Origin: an uncultured Lachnospiraceae bacterium
Lineage (GTDB): Bacteria; Bacillota; Clostridia; Lachnospirales; Lachnospiraceae
Direction: 5' to 3'
Length of the DNA stretch: 64,000 nt
NCBI GenBank assembly: GCA_910588405.1
Contig: CAJUPT010000005.1
Span: 42,513-106,512, forward strand
Below are positions 1 to 8,700 of the stretch, piece after piece (positions within the stretch are counted from its first letter, which is position 1; each line of letters starts with the position of its first letter). The notes beneath the pieces are model-generated. The model saw nothing but the letters and a program-made list of their open reading frames with translations. It was not told the DNA's origin and searched no databases. The translations under genes and the position numbers were made by a program.

Positions 1-185
1 AGGAACTGTCACAGCTGAAACCGGTTTATCGGAACATTATTTATCTTTATTATTATGAAGGCTACAAGGTTCATGAGATTGCCGGAATTTTGAATCTGAG
101 AGAAAATACGGTCAGCTCCCATCTGACCAGGGCAAGGAAAAAATTAAGGACAATTCTGGAAAGGGAGGGAAGGGTTTATGTCTGA
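1..185 (+). CDS. ECF-type RNA polymerase sigma factor, C-terminal part (truncated by window edge)
   Basis: The reading frame is open from base 3 and ends with TGA at 183-185, giving about 60 residues. They match sigma-70 region 4, the helix-turn-helix that contacts the -35 element: LYYYEGYKVHEIAGILNL followed by RENTVSSHLTRARKKL. Everything upstream, including region 2, lies outside the window. The next gene in the same direction encodes a DUF4179 membrane protein, a family usually found right after an ECF sigma gene and thought to act as its membrane-bound partner. Here a pair of tandem repeats separates the two genes by about 260 bases, which is unusual for such pairs. Confidence 0.85.
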   Translation, partial: ELSQLKPVYRNIIYLYYYEGYKVHEIAGILNLRENTVSSHLTRARKKLRTILEREGRVYV

Positions 186-210
186 CAGGAAGAAGAGGAT
201 AGGGCAAGGA

Positions 211-430
211 GTTGCGGAACTGTAAAAACAGCAACGTACCGGACAAACCCCGGGAGGATTTACTGACGCATTTGCGGCAGGAAATTCTCCCAGATCCAGG
301 GGGCTTGGGAGGGGAGTTGCGGAACTGTAAAAACAGCAACGTACCGGACAAACCCCGGGAGGATTTACTGACGCATTTGCGGCAGGAAATTCTCCCAGAT
401 CCAGGGGGCTTGGGAGGGGAGTTGCGGAAC
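211..430. repeat. Two tandem 105-bp palindromic repeats
   Basis: The unit begins GTTGCGGAACTGTAAAAAC and starts at 211, 316 and (partly) 421, an exact period of 105. The two full units appear identical. Within a unit GCAAC, CAAACCCC and GGGAGGATTT are echoed in inverted order by ATTCTCCC, GGGGGCTTG and GTTGC, so each copy can fold into a long imperfect hairpin. Related copies lie at 51231, 53401 and 63843. An open frame runs through it, but only because 105 is a multiple of three. Confidence 0.9.
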
Positions 431-449
431 TAATTTGGAGGTGAAACAT

Positions 450-1805
450 ATGTCAAAAAATTATTATGATCTGATGTCCGGAATCAAAGCTGATGAGGAC
501 TTCAAAGAGAAACTGATTGTAAACCTGCAGGAAAAACAGAAAGAGAAACAAAATCAGGAACAGAAGACTGTGAAAGGAGTGCTTATGAAAATGAAAGTAA
601 GGAAAATGGCGGCGGCAGCGGCGGTATCCCTGGCCGTGCTCACCTGCGGCGGCGCAGCTTTAGCCGCACTGAAAGGTTCTTTTGGCGTCGGGGTTTCATC
701 CCTGCAAAGCGTGGGCATCAAGCTGCCGGACAATGCGGCCGAGTGGGCAGAGCCGGTAGAGAGCCAGTCGATTGGAGATGAAGATCTTAAGGTTGCCCTG
801 GAATCTGTTGTCTGCGACGACGGCTTCGCGATCCTTCAATTTAAAGTAAATGTGGGCGCGGAAAAGCTGAAGTCCTATAAGGAGGGATTGGACAAAGATT
901 ATCAGGTTCCACTGTGTTATCTGTCCTTCAATGACCCGATCACCAAGGAGAACGGATACGAGGAAACCCGGCTGGGGGGCGCGAATTATAACCTGATTGT
1001 GGACGGGGAAGATGTCTGGGTGAGAGGCCGATCCGAGCACTCGATTGAATGTACGGGGGACGGCGAATTTATCGTCCATCAGATGTGGTTTCTGGATGAC
1101 AGCATTTTAAACGGGAAAAAGGAATTTACCCTTACTCTTGGCGACGTGGTGGTCGGACTGGACAATGACTGCATACCGGTTGACGGGACTTTTGAAGTAA
1201 AGCTTTCAAAAGAGAGCGCGCTGGAACAGACAGATTCGTTTACGCCGGGAAAAAATGCCTCTGTGAAATACAAGAAGGTGGAAAAGACCATCGAGAAGGT
1301 TTCCGTGACCCCGCTGCAGGATATCATTGTCATAAAATCCGTCCATAAGGATGTAGATGCAAAAGATTTTATTTTGACGGATGAAGATTATGTGGGAACC
1401 ATGCTTTACATGGCGTATGATAAAAACGGAAACAATATTGCCTGCCATGAGATGGAGACAGAGCGGAAAATCACATATAAAGATGGTTCGACAGAAATTT
1501 TAGAACCGGGAGACTATGCCTTCTGCCAGGAAGAATTCGAGCATGCACAGTTTGAGACTACGGAAGTACTCGCCGTGGAGAAAACGGAAGATAACAGCGA
1601 AATTTTGTTAAAGGTCTATGAAAAAAATGATCATACCTCCGCGATTAAACATATGATGGAATGCCGTATTGACCTGAAACAAAAGGATGTGGATGCAAAA
1701 AGTAAGGATACGTATATCTATAATCCGGAAGAATCTGTTATAACGGATGAATACAGGGAGCTGATCAAACAGCTGTACGGGATGGAGGTGGAGCTCGACG
1801 GCTGA
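450..1805 (+). CDS. DUF4179-type membrane protein, probable anti-sigma partner
   Basis: A 451-aa protein with a short cytoplasmic N-terminus (about residues 1-53), one hydrophobic segment rich in Ala/Val/Leu (about 54-73) and a large outer domain. This layout is typical of DUF4179 proteins, which follow ECF sigma genes in Clostridia and Bacilli and are thought to hold or release the sigma factor. ATG at 450 is chosen because GGAGGTG at 437-443 sits seven bases before it; an upstream TTG at 435 has no such site. About 63 bases of this gene (1059-1121) recur at 13700-13762 in a decayed copy. The sigma/anti-sigma role is inferred from family and context. Confidence 0.75.
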   Translation: MSKNYYDLMSGIKADEDFKEKLIVNLQEKQKEKQNQEQKTVKGVLMKMKVRKMAAAAAVSLAVLTCGGAALAALKGSFGVGVSSLQSVGIKLPDNAAEWAEPVESQSIGDEDLKVALESVVCDDGFAILQFKVNVGAEKLKSYKEGLDKDYQVPLCYLSFNDPITKENGYEETRLGGANYNLIVDGEDVWVRGRSEHSIECTGDGEFIVHQMWFLDDSILNGKKEFTLTLGDVVVGLDNDCIPVDGTFEVKLSKESALEQTDSFTPGKNASVKYKKVEKTIEKVSVTPLQDIIVIKSVHKDVDAKDFILTDEDYVGTMLYMAYDKNGNNIACHEMETERKITYKDGSTEILEPGDYAFCQEEFEHAQFETTEVLAVEKTEDNSEILLKVYEKNDHTSAIKHMMECRIDLKQKDVDAKSKDTYIYNPEESVITDEYRELIKQLYGMEVELDG

Positions 1806-1845
1806 CCAGAGAACCGGATGTGATGCCTTGTCGTAGATAAAAAGG

Positions 1846-1888
1846 AAAGCGGTCTGCTATCCGCGTAATGGGGATAGCAGGCCGCTTT
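1846..1888 (+). terminator. Hairpin terminator after the DUF4179 gene
   Basis: AAAGCGGTCTGCTATCC and GGATAGCAGGCCGCTTT form a 17-bp stem with one G-T pair and a 9-base loop, 40 bases after the stop codon. The arm ends in TTT, so it may work in both directions. Confidence 0.7.
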
Positions 1889-2135
1889 ATGACGCTAAGT
1901 ATCCGGCAAAACGAGCCGGTACTTGTGGCAATGGATGAATATAAAAGTTTGACGGCATGATGGAATGGGGAAGATGCTGAAATATTGACGGCTCAAATTC
2001 CTCATGATAAGATAAACAGAACGCAAAAAGTGTATTCAGATGGAATAATAGCCGTGGAAATTTGAAAAAGGCGGTATGAGAATATGCAAGTCTGACGCAG
2101 GATAAATAACCATTCTATAATTGGGAGGTATATAA
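1889..2135. other. Gap with a short repeated motif and possible antitoxin relic
   Basis: No intact gene is visible. Bases 1897-1922 carry the motif AAGTATCCGGCAAAACG plus AGCCGGTAC, which recurs at 13774 and 36054. One short frame here reads RQNEPVLVAMDEYKSL, which resembles a Phd/YefM antitoxin core, but it lacks both ends. GGGAGG at 2122-2127 is the ribosome site of the next gene. Confidence 0.35.
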
Positions 2136-2978
2136 ATGAACAGGCAGATTACAGATGAGAAAATTGACAGCTACAGGGAATACCTCTGCCAGGAAGAAAA
2201 AGCGGCGGCAACTGTGAAAAAGTATGTGCGGGAGGTGGGAATCTTTGCGAAATGGCTTTCCGGGAGGGAGGTCACAAAGGAGCTGACAGCCCGGTGGAAG
2301 GAAGAACTGCAGATGTCCGGTTATGTTCCCATAACCGTGAACGCTATGCTTTCATCTGTCAACGGCTTTTTTTCATTTATGGACTGGCAGGACTGCCGGG
2401 TGAAATTTTTAAAAATTCAGCGGCGGATGTTCCGGGATGAATCGAAAGATCTGGACGCGGATGAATATCAGCGGTTGGTGGATACGGCTTATCGGCTGAA
2501 TAACCGGCGTCTGGGTCTGGTGATCGAGACGATCTGCGGAACCGGAATCAGGGTATCGGAGCTGGAATATATCACAGTGGATGCCGTAAGAGCGGGGAAA
2601 GCGGAGATTGTGCTGAAAGGTAAAGTCAGGGTGATCCTGATGCCTGGCCGGCTTGTCAGGAAGCTCCTGGATTATGCCGGGGAACAGAATATTTCTTTTG
2701 GTCAGATATTCCGTACCAGAAGCGGAAAGAATCTGTCAAGGCGGCAGATTTGGGCGGAGATGAAAAAGCTGTGTGCCGCCGCCGATGTAGAATCCTCAAA
2801 AGTGTTTCCCCACAACCTGCGTCATCTGTTCGCGAAAACTTTTTATCAGGTCCACGGAGATATCGTGAGACTGGCCGATGTGCTGGGCCACAGCAGCATC
2901 GACACCACCCGGATTTATCTGCTTTCTACGGGAGCCGAGCATGTCCGTCAGCTGGACTGTCTGGGATTGGTGAGTTGA
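2136..2978 (+). CDS. Tyrosine recombinase (XerC/D-like integrase)
   Basis: A 280-aa site-specific recombinase with a SAM-like N-terminal DNA-binding domain (about 1-100) and a C-terminal catalytic domain. The active-site set is complete: Arg139 in GTGIRVSEL, Lys in the KGKVR beta-hairpin near 161-163, His226 and Arg229 in PHNLRHLFA, His252 in VLGHSS and the nucleophile Tyr261 in TTRIYL. GGGAGG precedes the ATG by seven bases. It is followed by a second, degenerate recombinase, a BTAD-type regulator and surface-protein genes. Such recombinases invert promoters or integrate elements; which applies here is not shown. Confidence 0.9.
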   Translation: MNRQITDEKIDSYREYLCQEEKAAATVKKYVREVGIFAKWLSGREVTKELTARWKEELQMSGYVPITVNAMLSSVNGFFSFMDWQDCRVKFLKIQRRMFRDESKDLDADEYQRLVDTAYRLNNRRLGLVIETICGTGIRVSELEYITVDAVRAGKAEIVLKGKVRVILMPGRLVRKLLDYAGEQNISFGQIFRTRSGKNLSRRQIWAEMKKLCAAADVESSKVFPHNLRHLFAKTFYQVHGDIVRLADVLGHSSIDTTRIYLLSTGAEHVRQLDCLGLVS

Positions 2979-3144
2979 TATTAGACGAAATCTGTAATTT
3001 GTCTCAAATAAAAAGAAAAAATACGGTTTTTTCCCATCATTTGGTGAAATTATAGCATAGACGGTCATTTGGTTCAAGACATTTTGATAAAATTGATCAA
3101 TTGAAAAAATAGTTTTGCAGTCATAAAGAATTGTCTGGTCCGTG

Positions 3145-3205
3145 AAAAGGCATAAAAATCAAAGTTGTAATTTTTTACAGCGTTGGTTTTTATGCCTTTT
3201 TATTG
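3145..3205. terminator. Long hairpin between the two recombinase genes
   Basis: AAAAGGCATAAAAATCAA at 3145-3162 and TTGGTTTTTATGCCTTTT at 3183-3200 are inverted repeats with one mismatch and a 20-base loop, followed by TATT. It looks like a bidirectional terminator. A recombination site cannot be excluded, because the arms flank a short spacer next to two recombinase genes. The rest of the 2979-3375 gap shows no gene. Confidence 0.55.
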
Positions 3206-3375
3206 GGTAAGACCAACTCCGGAGGATAATTTCGCGCATTATTACTGCGAAGGTCTTTGCCAAATCTCTTTTGCAGAAAGAACTGCCTGCCAAAGAGCAA
3301 GATGATATACAGATTTTGAACATAATCTGAACAGGACTGTTAGTCCGGTTTCTGCGATATAGGGAGGAATTTGAG

Positions 3376-4200
3376 GTGGATGAAGGAAATGTAAAAAGCG
3401 GTGAGGTAATGACTGCAAAGCTGATCGAGGATTTCATCGAATCGATGCGGGAAAAAAACCGTGGGAAGAGCTCTCTGGACAATTATAACCGTATTCTGAC
3501 ATCCATTTATCAATGGCTGCCAAAGGATAAAATTCTGGATGAAACGACGGGGATGAAACGGCGTCAGTGGCTGTTGGAGGAAAAGGGCTTCTGCCACAGG
3601 ACAGTGAACGCTCAGATGTCGGTTCTGAATACGTTTCTGCGCTATCTGGGCCATCGGGACTGGCAGGTGGACGAATTCGTCCGTGTGAGCAACGATGTAC
3701 AGCCGGAGCTGACCAGGGCGGAATATCTAAGGCTTTTATCGGCGGCAAAACATATGGGAAAGGAAAAAACCTATCTGCTGATCAAAACGATGGGTGGTGC
3801 AGGGGTGCGTGTACAGGAGCTTTCCCAAGTGACGGTGGAGGCGGCTTGTCAGGGAATGGTAAAACTGGACAGTCACAATGGCCTGCGTCTGCGGATCATG
3901 GTGATTCCGAAGGCCCTGCAGGGAGAGCTTCTGGAATATGCCCATAAGGAAAGCATTATAAGCGGTTCTTTGTTTTTGTCAAGGGACGGGAAGCCGTTGT
4001 CCCGGACGATGGTACATCATTATGTCAACTCTGTCAGCCAGGAGGCGAGGGTGGATTTGGAAAAGGCGAATCCCAGGTGTCTGTGGAAAATGTATCAGAG
4101 TACCAGGGACGGGATTCAGGCCAATATCAATGTGCTGATTCAGCAGGCTTACGAGAATATGATGGACCAGGAGCAGCTTACCATAGGCTGGGACATGTGA
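3376..4200 (+). CDS. Degenerate tyrosine recombinase paralogue, probably catalytically dead
   Basis: A 274-aa protein with the same two-domain layout as its upstream neighbour. Box I is kept (GGAGVRVQEL, Arg145), but box II HxLRH is replaced by RCLWK at 234-238, so both the His and Arg are lost. The LGHSS...Y segment is replaced by LIQQAYENMMDQEQL, without the His or a correctly placed Tyr. The frame is intact with no stops, so it is under some constraint or a recent loss. GTG at 3376 is taken as start because AGGGAGG lies eight bases before it. It may bind DNA or pair with the active recombinase as a regulatory subunit; that is inference. Confidence 0.75.
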   Translation: MDEGNVKSGEVMTAKLIEDFIESMREKNRGKSSLDNYNRILTSIYQWLPKDKILDETTGMKRRQWLLEEKGFCHRTVNAQMSVLNTFLRYLGHRDWQVDEFVRVSNDVQPELTRAEYLRLLSAAKHMGKEKTYLLIKTMGGAGVRVQELSQVTVEAACQGMVKLDSHNGLRLRIMVIPKALQGELLEYAHKESIISGSLFLSRDGKPLSRTMVHHYVNSVSQEARVDLEKANPRCLWKMYQSTRDGIQANINVLIQQAYENMMDQEQLTIGWDM

Positions 4201-4293
4201 AAATGCTGCGGCGAATTTTTGAAACAGGCTGAGGCGCAAGGGGGGATGACCGGATCGTAGCCGATTCCGTCAGGGTGCCGAAAAGGTGTGGTT

Positions 4294-5538
4294 ATGTCAG
4301 AAAAAACATTACAAATACAAATGTTCGGCGGTTTTTCCATGCGGTATGGAGATGAGACCGTTATCATGAACAAACAGGAGAGCTCTAAATCGGTCAGATT
4401 GCTGCAGATGCTCCTTCTATCCATGCCGGACGGGGTCCCGAAACGTGAGGTCATAGATAATCTGTATGGCTGGAATGACGGGATGGATGGGGCAAACCGC
4501 AATAAAAATCTAAACAACCTGATCTACCGCCTGAGGGGACAGCTGACGGCGGGCGGCCTGCCGGAAAAGGATTATGTGGAGATACAAGGAGGTATGTGCT
4601 GCTTTAAAAGCGTGATCCCGTTGCAGATGGATATTCTGGAATTTGAGAAGACAGTGGAGGAAGCGAAAGTATCGTCCGGAAAGACGCGAAAGATGCTGTT
4701 ATGGAGAGCGAACGAAGTATACTGCGGTGAACTGCTTCCGGCAAATTCCTCAGACATGTGGTTTTTTCAGAAGAGTAGATATTATAAAGAATTGTACATA
4801 TGGTCCGTGGAGGAACTGGAGAAGGAGCTTTTAAAAAGCAGGGATTACAAGAGCAGGCTTTTGCTCTATTCCAGGGCCGCGTCCATCTATCCTTTTGAGG
4901 GGTGGCAGCTGAAACAGATGCGCTGTAATCTGGAATTGTACCGTTACGACGAAGCGATGAACATTTACCGGGAGACGATGGAGCTGTACGCCCGGGAAAT
5001 GAGCGGCGCGGGACCGGTGGAAGAGATGCAGGAATGTTTTGAGACGTTAAAGCTGATGGATGACAATCATTGCAGGGAGGATGAGGACGGCTGGAGAAAC
5101 GTGGACAGGGCGTTTATGGCGAAACGGGTAAATCTCAGACAGACCCTTTTCGAGGAAAAGAATGTAAAGGGAGCCTATTACTGTACTTATCCCAGTTTTG
5201 TGGACTACTGCCATCTGGTGGTGAGGGCGAAGGAGAGGAGTCGTTTTTCTGCGATCCTGATGTTCCTTACCCTGACCTGCAAGAAAGCAAAGGTATCGAT
5301 GGATCTTTCGGAACAGATGCTGCTTTTAAAGAGAGTTTTGGGTGAAAGTCTCCGGGTGGGGGACGCTTATACCAGATACGGAAACAGGCATTTTATTTTG
5401 GTATTGGTAAAGACGGAGATGGAGTTTTGCAGTACTGTATTCAGGAGGGTGGAGGCAACTTATAAAAAGAAGGGCGGGAAAGGCGACCTGTGGTATTATG
5501 CGGATATGACCCAGGAGCTGGACCGGGCGGAGCAGTGA
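4294..5538 (+). CDS. BTAD-type transcriptional regulator with degenerate GGDEF-like C-terminus
   Basis: A 414-aa protein. The first ~95 residues resemble an OmpR-type winged helix as found in SARP regulators (LLQMLLLSMPDGVPKREVI, then NNLIYRLRGQL). Residues about 100-250 form the helical BTAD repeat region. About 290-405 resemble a diguanylate-cyclase fold in which the signature is degenerate (LRVGDAYTRYGNRHF, about 352-366), so catalysis is unlikely. ATG 4294 has AAAGGTG just upstream; GTG 4288 is an alternative. It lies between two recombinases and a giant surface protein gene in the same direction, so it is a candidate activator of that gene. The target is not shown by the sequence. Confidence 0.7.
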   Translation: MSEKTLQIQMFGGFSMRYGDETVIMNKQESSKSVRLLQMLLLSMPDGVPKREVIDNLYGWNDGMDGANRNKNLNNLIYRLRGQLTAGGLPEKDYVEIQGGMCCFKSVIPLQMDILEFEKTVEEAKVSSGKTRKMLLWRANEVYCGELLPANSSDMWFFQKSRYYKELYIWSVEELEKELLKSRDYKSRLLLYSRAASIYPFEGWQLKQMRCNLELYRYDEAMNIYRETMELYAREMSGAGPVEEMQECFETLKLMDDNHCREDEDGWRNVDRAFMAKRVNLRQTLFEEKNVKGAYYCTYPSFVDYCHLVVRAKERSRFSAILMFLTLTCKKAKVSMDLSEQMLLLKRVLGESLRVGDAYTRYGNRHFILVLVKTEMEFCSTVFRRVEATYKKKGGKGDLWYYADMTQELDRAEQ

Positions 5539-5735
5539 CAAAAGAGGGACGGTAAAATTTTGCCGGAAAACTGAAAAAGAAAGCTGTAAAAGGTCAAATG
5601 AGGCAGTTCGCAGGATACCCCTTTTGATAAGATTAGATTAGGATATCTGTGTGGAAACATCCGGTTGAAGGGATTGCAGAGGATGTTGAGAAAATACAGG
5701 ATATCACTCTTATATTAAAGAAAGGGGAGATTGTG

Positions 5736-8700
5736 ATGAAGTTCAAAAGATGGAAGAAACTGCTTGTTATGCTTTTGATAACGACCATGTTTCTCCAGAA
5801 CGTAGCCGTATACGCAGACGGCGGGGGTCCGTCGGTGACGATGGAGACGTCGGAGACGGACGCTGCGGCGGATTCATCGGATATGGCAGACACAGCGGAT
5901 GAATCGGAACCGGCGGATATATCGGATGAGTCGGATGTGCCGGATACATCGGACACGACAGATGCGCCGGATGTGGCAAACGTGGAGGGTCCGGTGGATG
6001 AATCGGATGCGGCAGACGCACCGGACACAACGGATGCATCGGATACGGAAGACGTGGCGGATCCGGCAGATGAATCGGATGCGGCAGATGTACCGGACAC
6101 AACGGATGTACCGGATACGGAAGACGTGGCGGGTGCACCGGATACAATGGATGTACCAGATACGGCGGATCCGGTGGACGTACCGGATATAACGGATACG
6201 GCGGATGCACCGAATGCGGCAGACGTACCGGACACGACAGAGGTGCCGGATACAACGGATGTGCCGGATATAGCGGACACACCGGACGAGACTGAGGAAG
6301 TGGAGGAAAGTATACCCGCTGAAGTTCAGGCTTTTGTGGATGCCATGGCGAACCTGCCTAATGCTTCCGAAGTCACCATCGATAACGTCGTGAAGATCAG
6401 CAACGTGCTGAATGATGAAGTCATCAGTGATGGCTACGCTCTGGCTGGCAAGAGTGGCGAGGAAGAAGGCTGGATGACTGACGAGATTCGGAGCGCATGT
6501 GCCAAGTATGAGGAACTGTTTCTGGCTGTGTCTGCGGTGACAGACACGGAGAGCGAGATATATTATCCTGACTATTCTGAGCCTGACATATTACCTGAGA
6601 AAACTGTTGCTCAAGTGAATAATATGTTTCCAGGGCTTAGCGGAAAAGGTACAAATGGAAAGCTCGACACTAATGGCGGCACAATTACAAAGTACGTTGG
6701 TGAGAGCGGCTTCTATCGTCGGTGTCCTTTGGATAGACTTTATGGCGCGCGGTGTGGGCATTTGATGCTGACGCTTGCGCCAGAGGGATATTGTGAGTTT
6801 ACTGTTACCTATACCAATCCCCAAATCATCAGTGCAGTTGATTATGGTGTGGGCTATTGGTATGGTGATGGTCTTAGCGGTGTTCCATGCTTACAGGCTA
6901 ACTTTGATGCTCAAAAGCCGGGAAATACAACTGTTGCTCAGACATATTACGTTAATTTCTTGCAAGATTATGGCCAGTATAGGTGTGGAACTTGCGGACT
7001 GGCTACAACGTTCCCCAAAGACTACACCTGGCATAAATATAAGGATACTTTTAGCGTCACCGTCCGTGCTCGCTACCAGTTGAACTACGACACTGATGGT
7101 GGTTCCTATGTCAGCCCAACCATTATCGATAATACCACCACTTCCGCCGCTTTGAATGTCACCAACGTCATCCCCACCAAGGCTGGCTATGAGTTCAAAG
7201 GCTGGAAGGATGAAAACGGCAACATGGTCAGTGGCTCAGTTACCCTGAATTGGAGTGAGGGATATGGTAGTAAGAATAACCCTGTTTCTAAAACACTCTA
7301 TGCCGTATGGGAGGAGACAAAAACCTACACCGTTATTTACAAGGATGGCGCTGATAGCAAGGTCTTTGGCGATGAGTCTCATGGAAACTTGAAAGTGGGA
7401 GAAGATACCCCTTCGTTCCTGGGCAGAACCACTCGCGACGGCTATACTTTCATGGGCTGGGCGCCTGCCATCAATCCCAAGGTGGCCGCTGAAGATGCCA
7501 ACGACAAAGGCGAGATTATTTATACCGCTACTTGGCAGAAGAACACCTATACAGTTATCTGGAAACATGTCGACGAGGATCAAGCCAGTGGTGTTTTAGT
7601 GGCAAATAACCTCCCGTGGGCTGAACTGCACAAAGTGAGCAATGTAACTGTCAGTAGTGAGCCCACTTGGGAGACGGTTAAACAGAACAGCAATCTTAAC
7701 GATCCTAAGTCTTATACGCTGAACAATGTGAAATACACCTGGACAGATAAATGGCGTGAGGAGTGGGATACTGAGAAAACCATCAAAACCTATTGGGCCG
7801 TTTATCAGCCAGAGAACCAGTCCAATGCCCCGGATAAGCCCACCGAGCAGGAAGTTAATAGCGAAGTTAAGAAAAACAGCTATAAGGTTGCAGTGGTAGT
7901 GTACTGCAAGCCTGGGCGTCACGAACTGGGCAAATTTGATTGCTACAATGACGATGACGGCAAATCCGATGTAAACATCCACCCCGGTCGTATCAAAATC
8001 GGAGAGGTTAAGGGCAACGCCGCCAGCGGTTACACCTGCGACGTGACCTTCCTGGCGGAGAAATACTGCGCAGCATACAATAAGCTGAAAAATACTACCG
8101 GAAACAAGGCTCACACCCTGGTGGACGGCGAAGGCGACAAAACCGTTACCTTCAAATGGAATGCGTCAGAAAAAAAGTGGGAGCTGGACAATACGACCCA
8201 ACCCCCGGTGACTTTCAACGTGGAGTGCCTGAACCCTAAACTGACCAGTCTGCAGAAGGAGCGCCTGACTAAAGCTCCTGATGGCGTGGATTTAGAGCTT
8301 GACGGCATAACAGTCAACTATGATCCGAACGTAGTATTCGTGGGCGACGATGCTCCCCAGGTGACTCTGCTGTACAAAATTACCGTTACCGGCACCGCGG
8401 GCGCAAAATACAAGGTGACTGACGCAGGTGCGACTCATGTGGGCGGCGATCCGCTGACCGGAGAAATTGCCGAAAACAAAACTGAGGCGGTTATTTACGT
8501 GACCAAGACTTTCACCAAGGACAACGTTGTGGACGGCAAGCTGACTAACAACGCTACGCTGGAGAGTGGCGACCCTGTCACTCCTGGGAATCCCAACGGC
8601 ACCGAAGGTCCTGCCAATGGAAACGCTACCGGCGAGGCCGGTGCCAAGAAGCAGTACAATGTTACTATTAACTTCAAGACTGATGACAGCGATCCTGTCG

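Noticed and set aside
212..433. 73-codon frame in the tandem repeats
   Set aside because: Open only because the 105-bp unit is divisible by three; the other strand is also open, and the unit elsewhere has a 108-bp period and lies between genes.
3145..3205. Invertible promoter for the recombinases
   Set aside because: The arms are only 20 bases apart, too short to hold a promoter, and no -35/-10 pair lies inside; a terminator explains it better.
5829..6300. CRISPR-like regular repeats
   Set aside because: The repeats are imperfect codon repeats inside a long open frame; no constant repeat with unique spacers and no cas genes.
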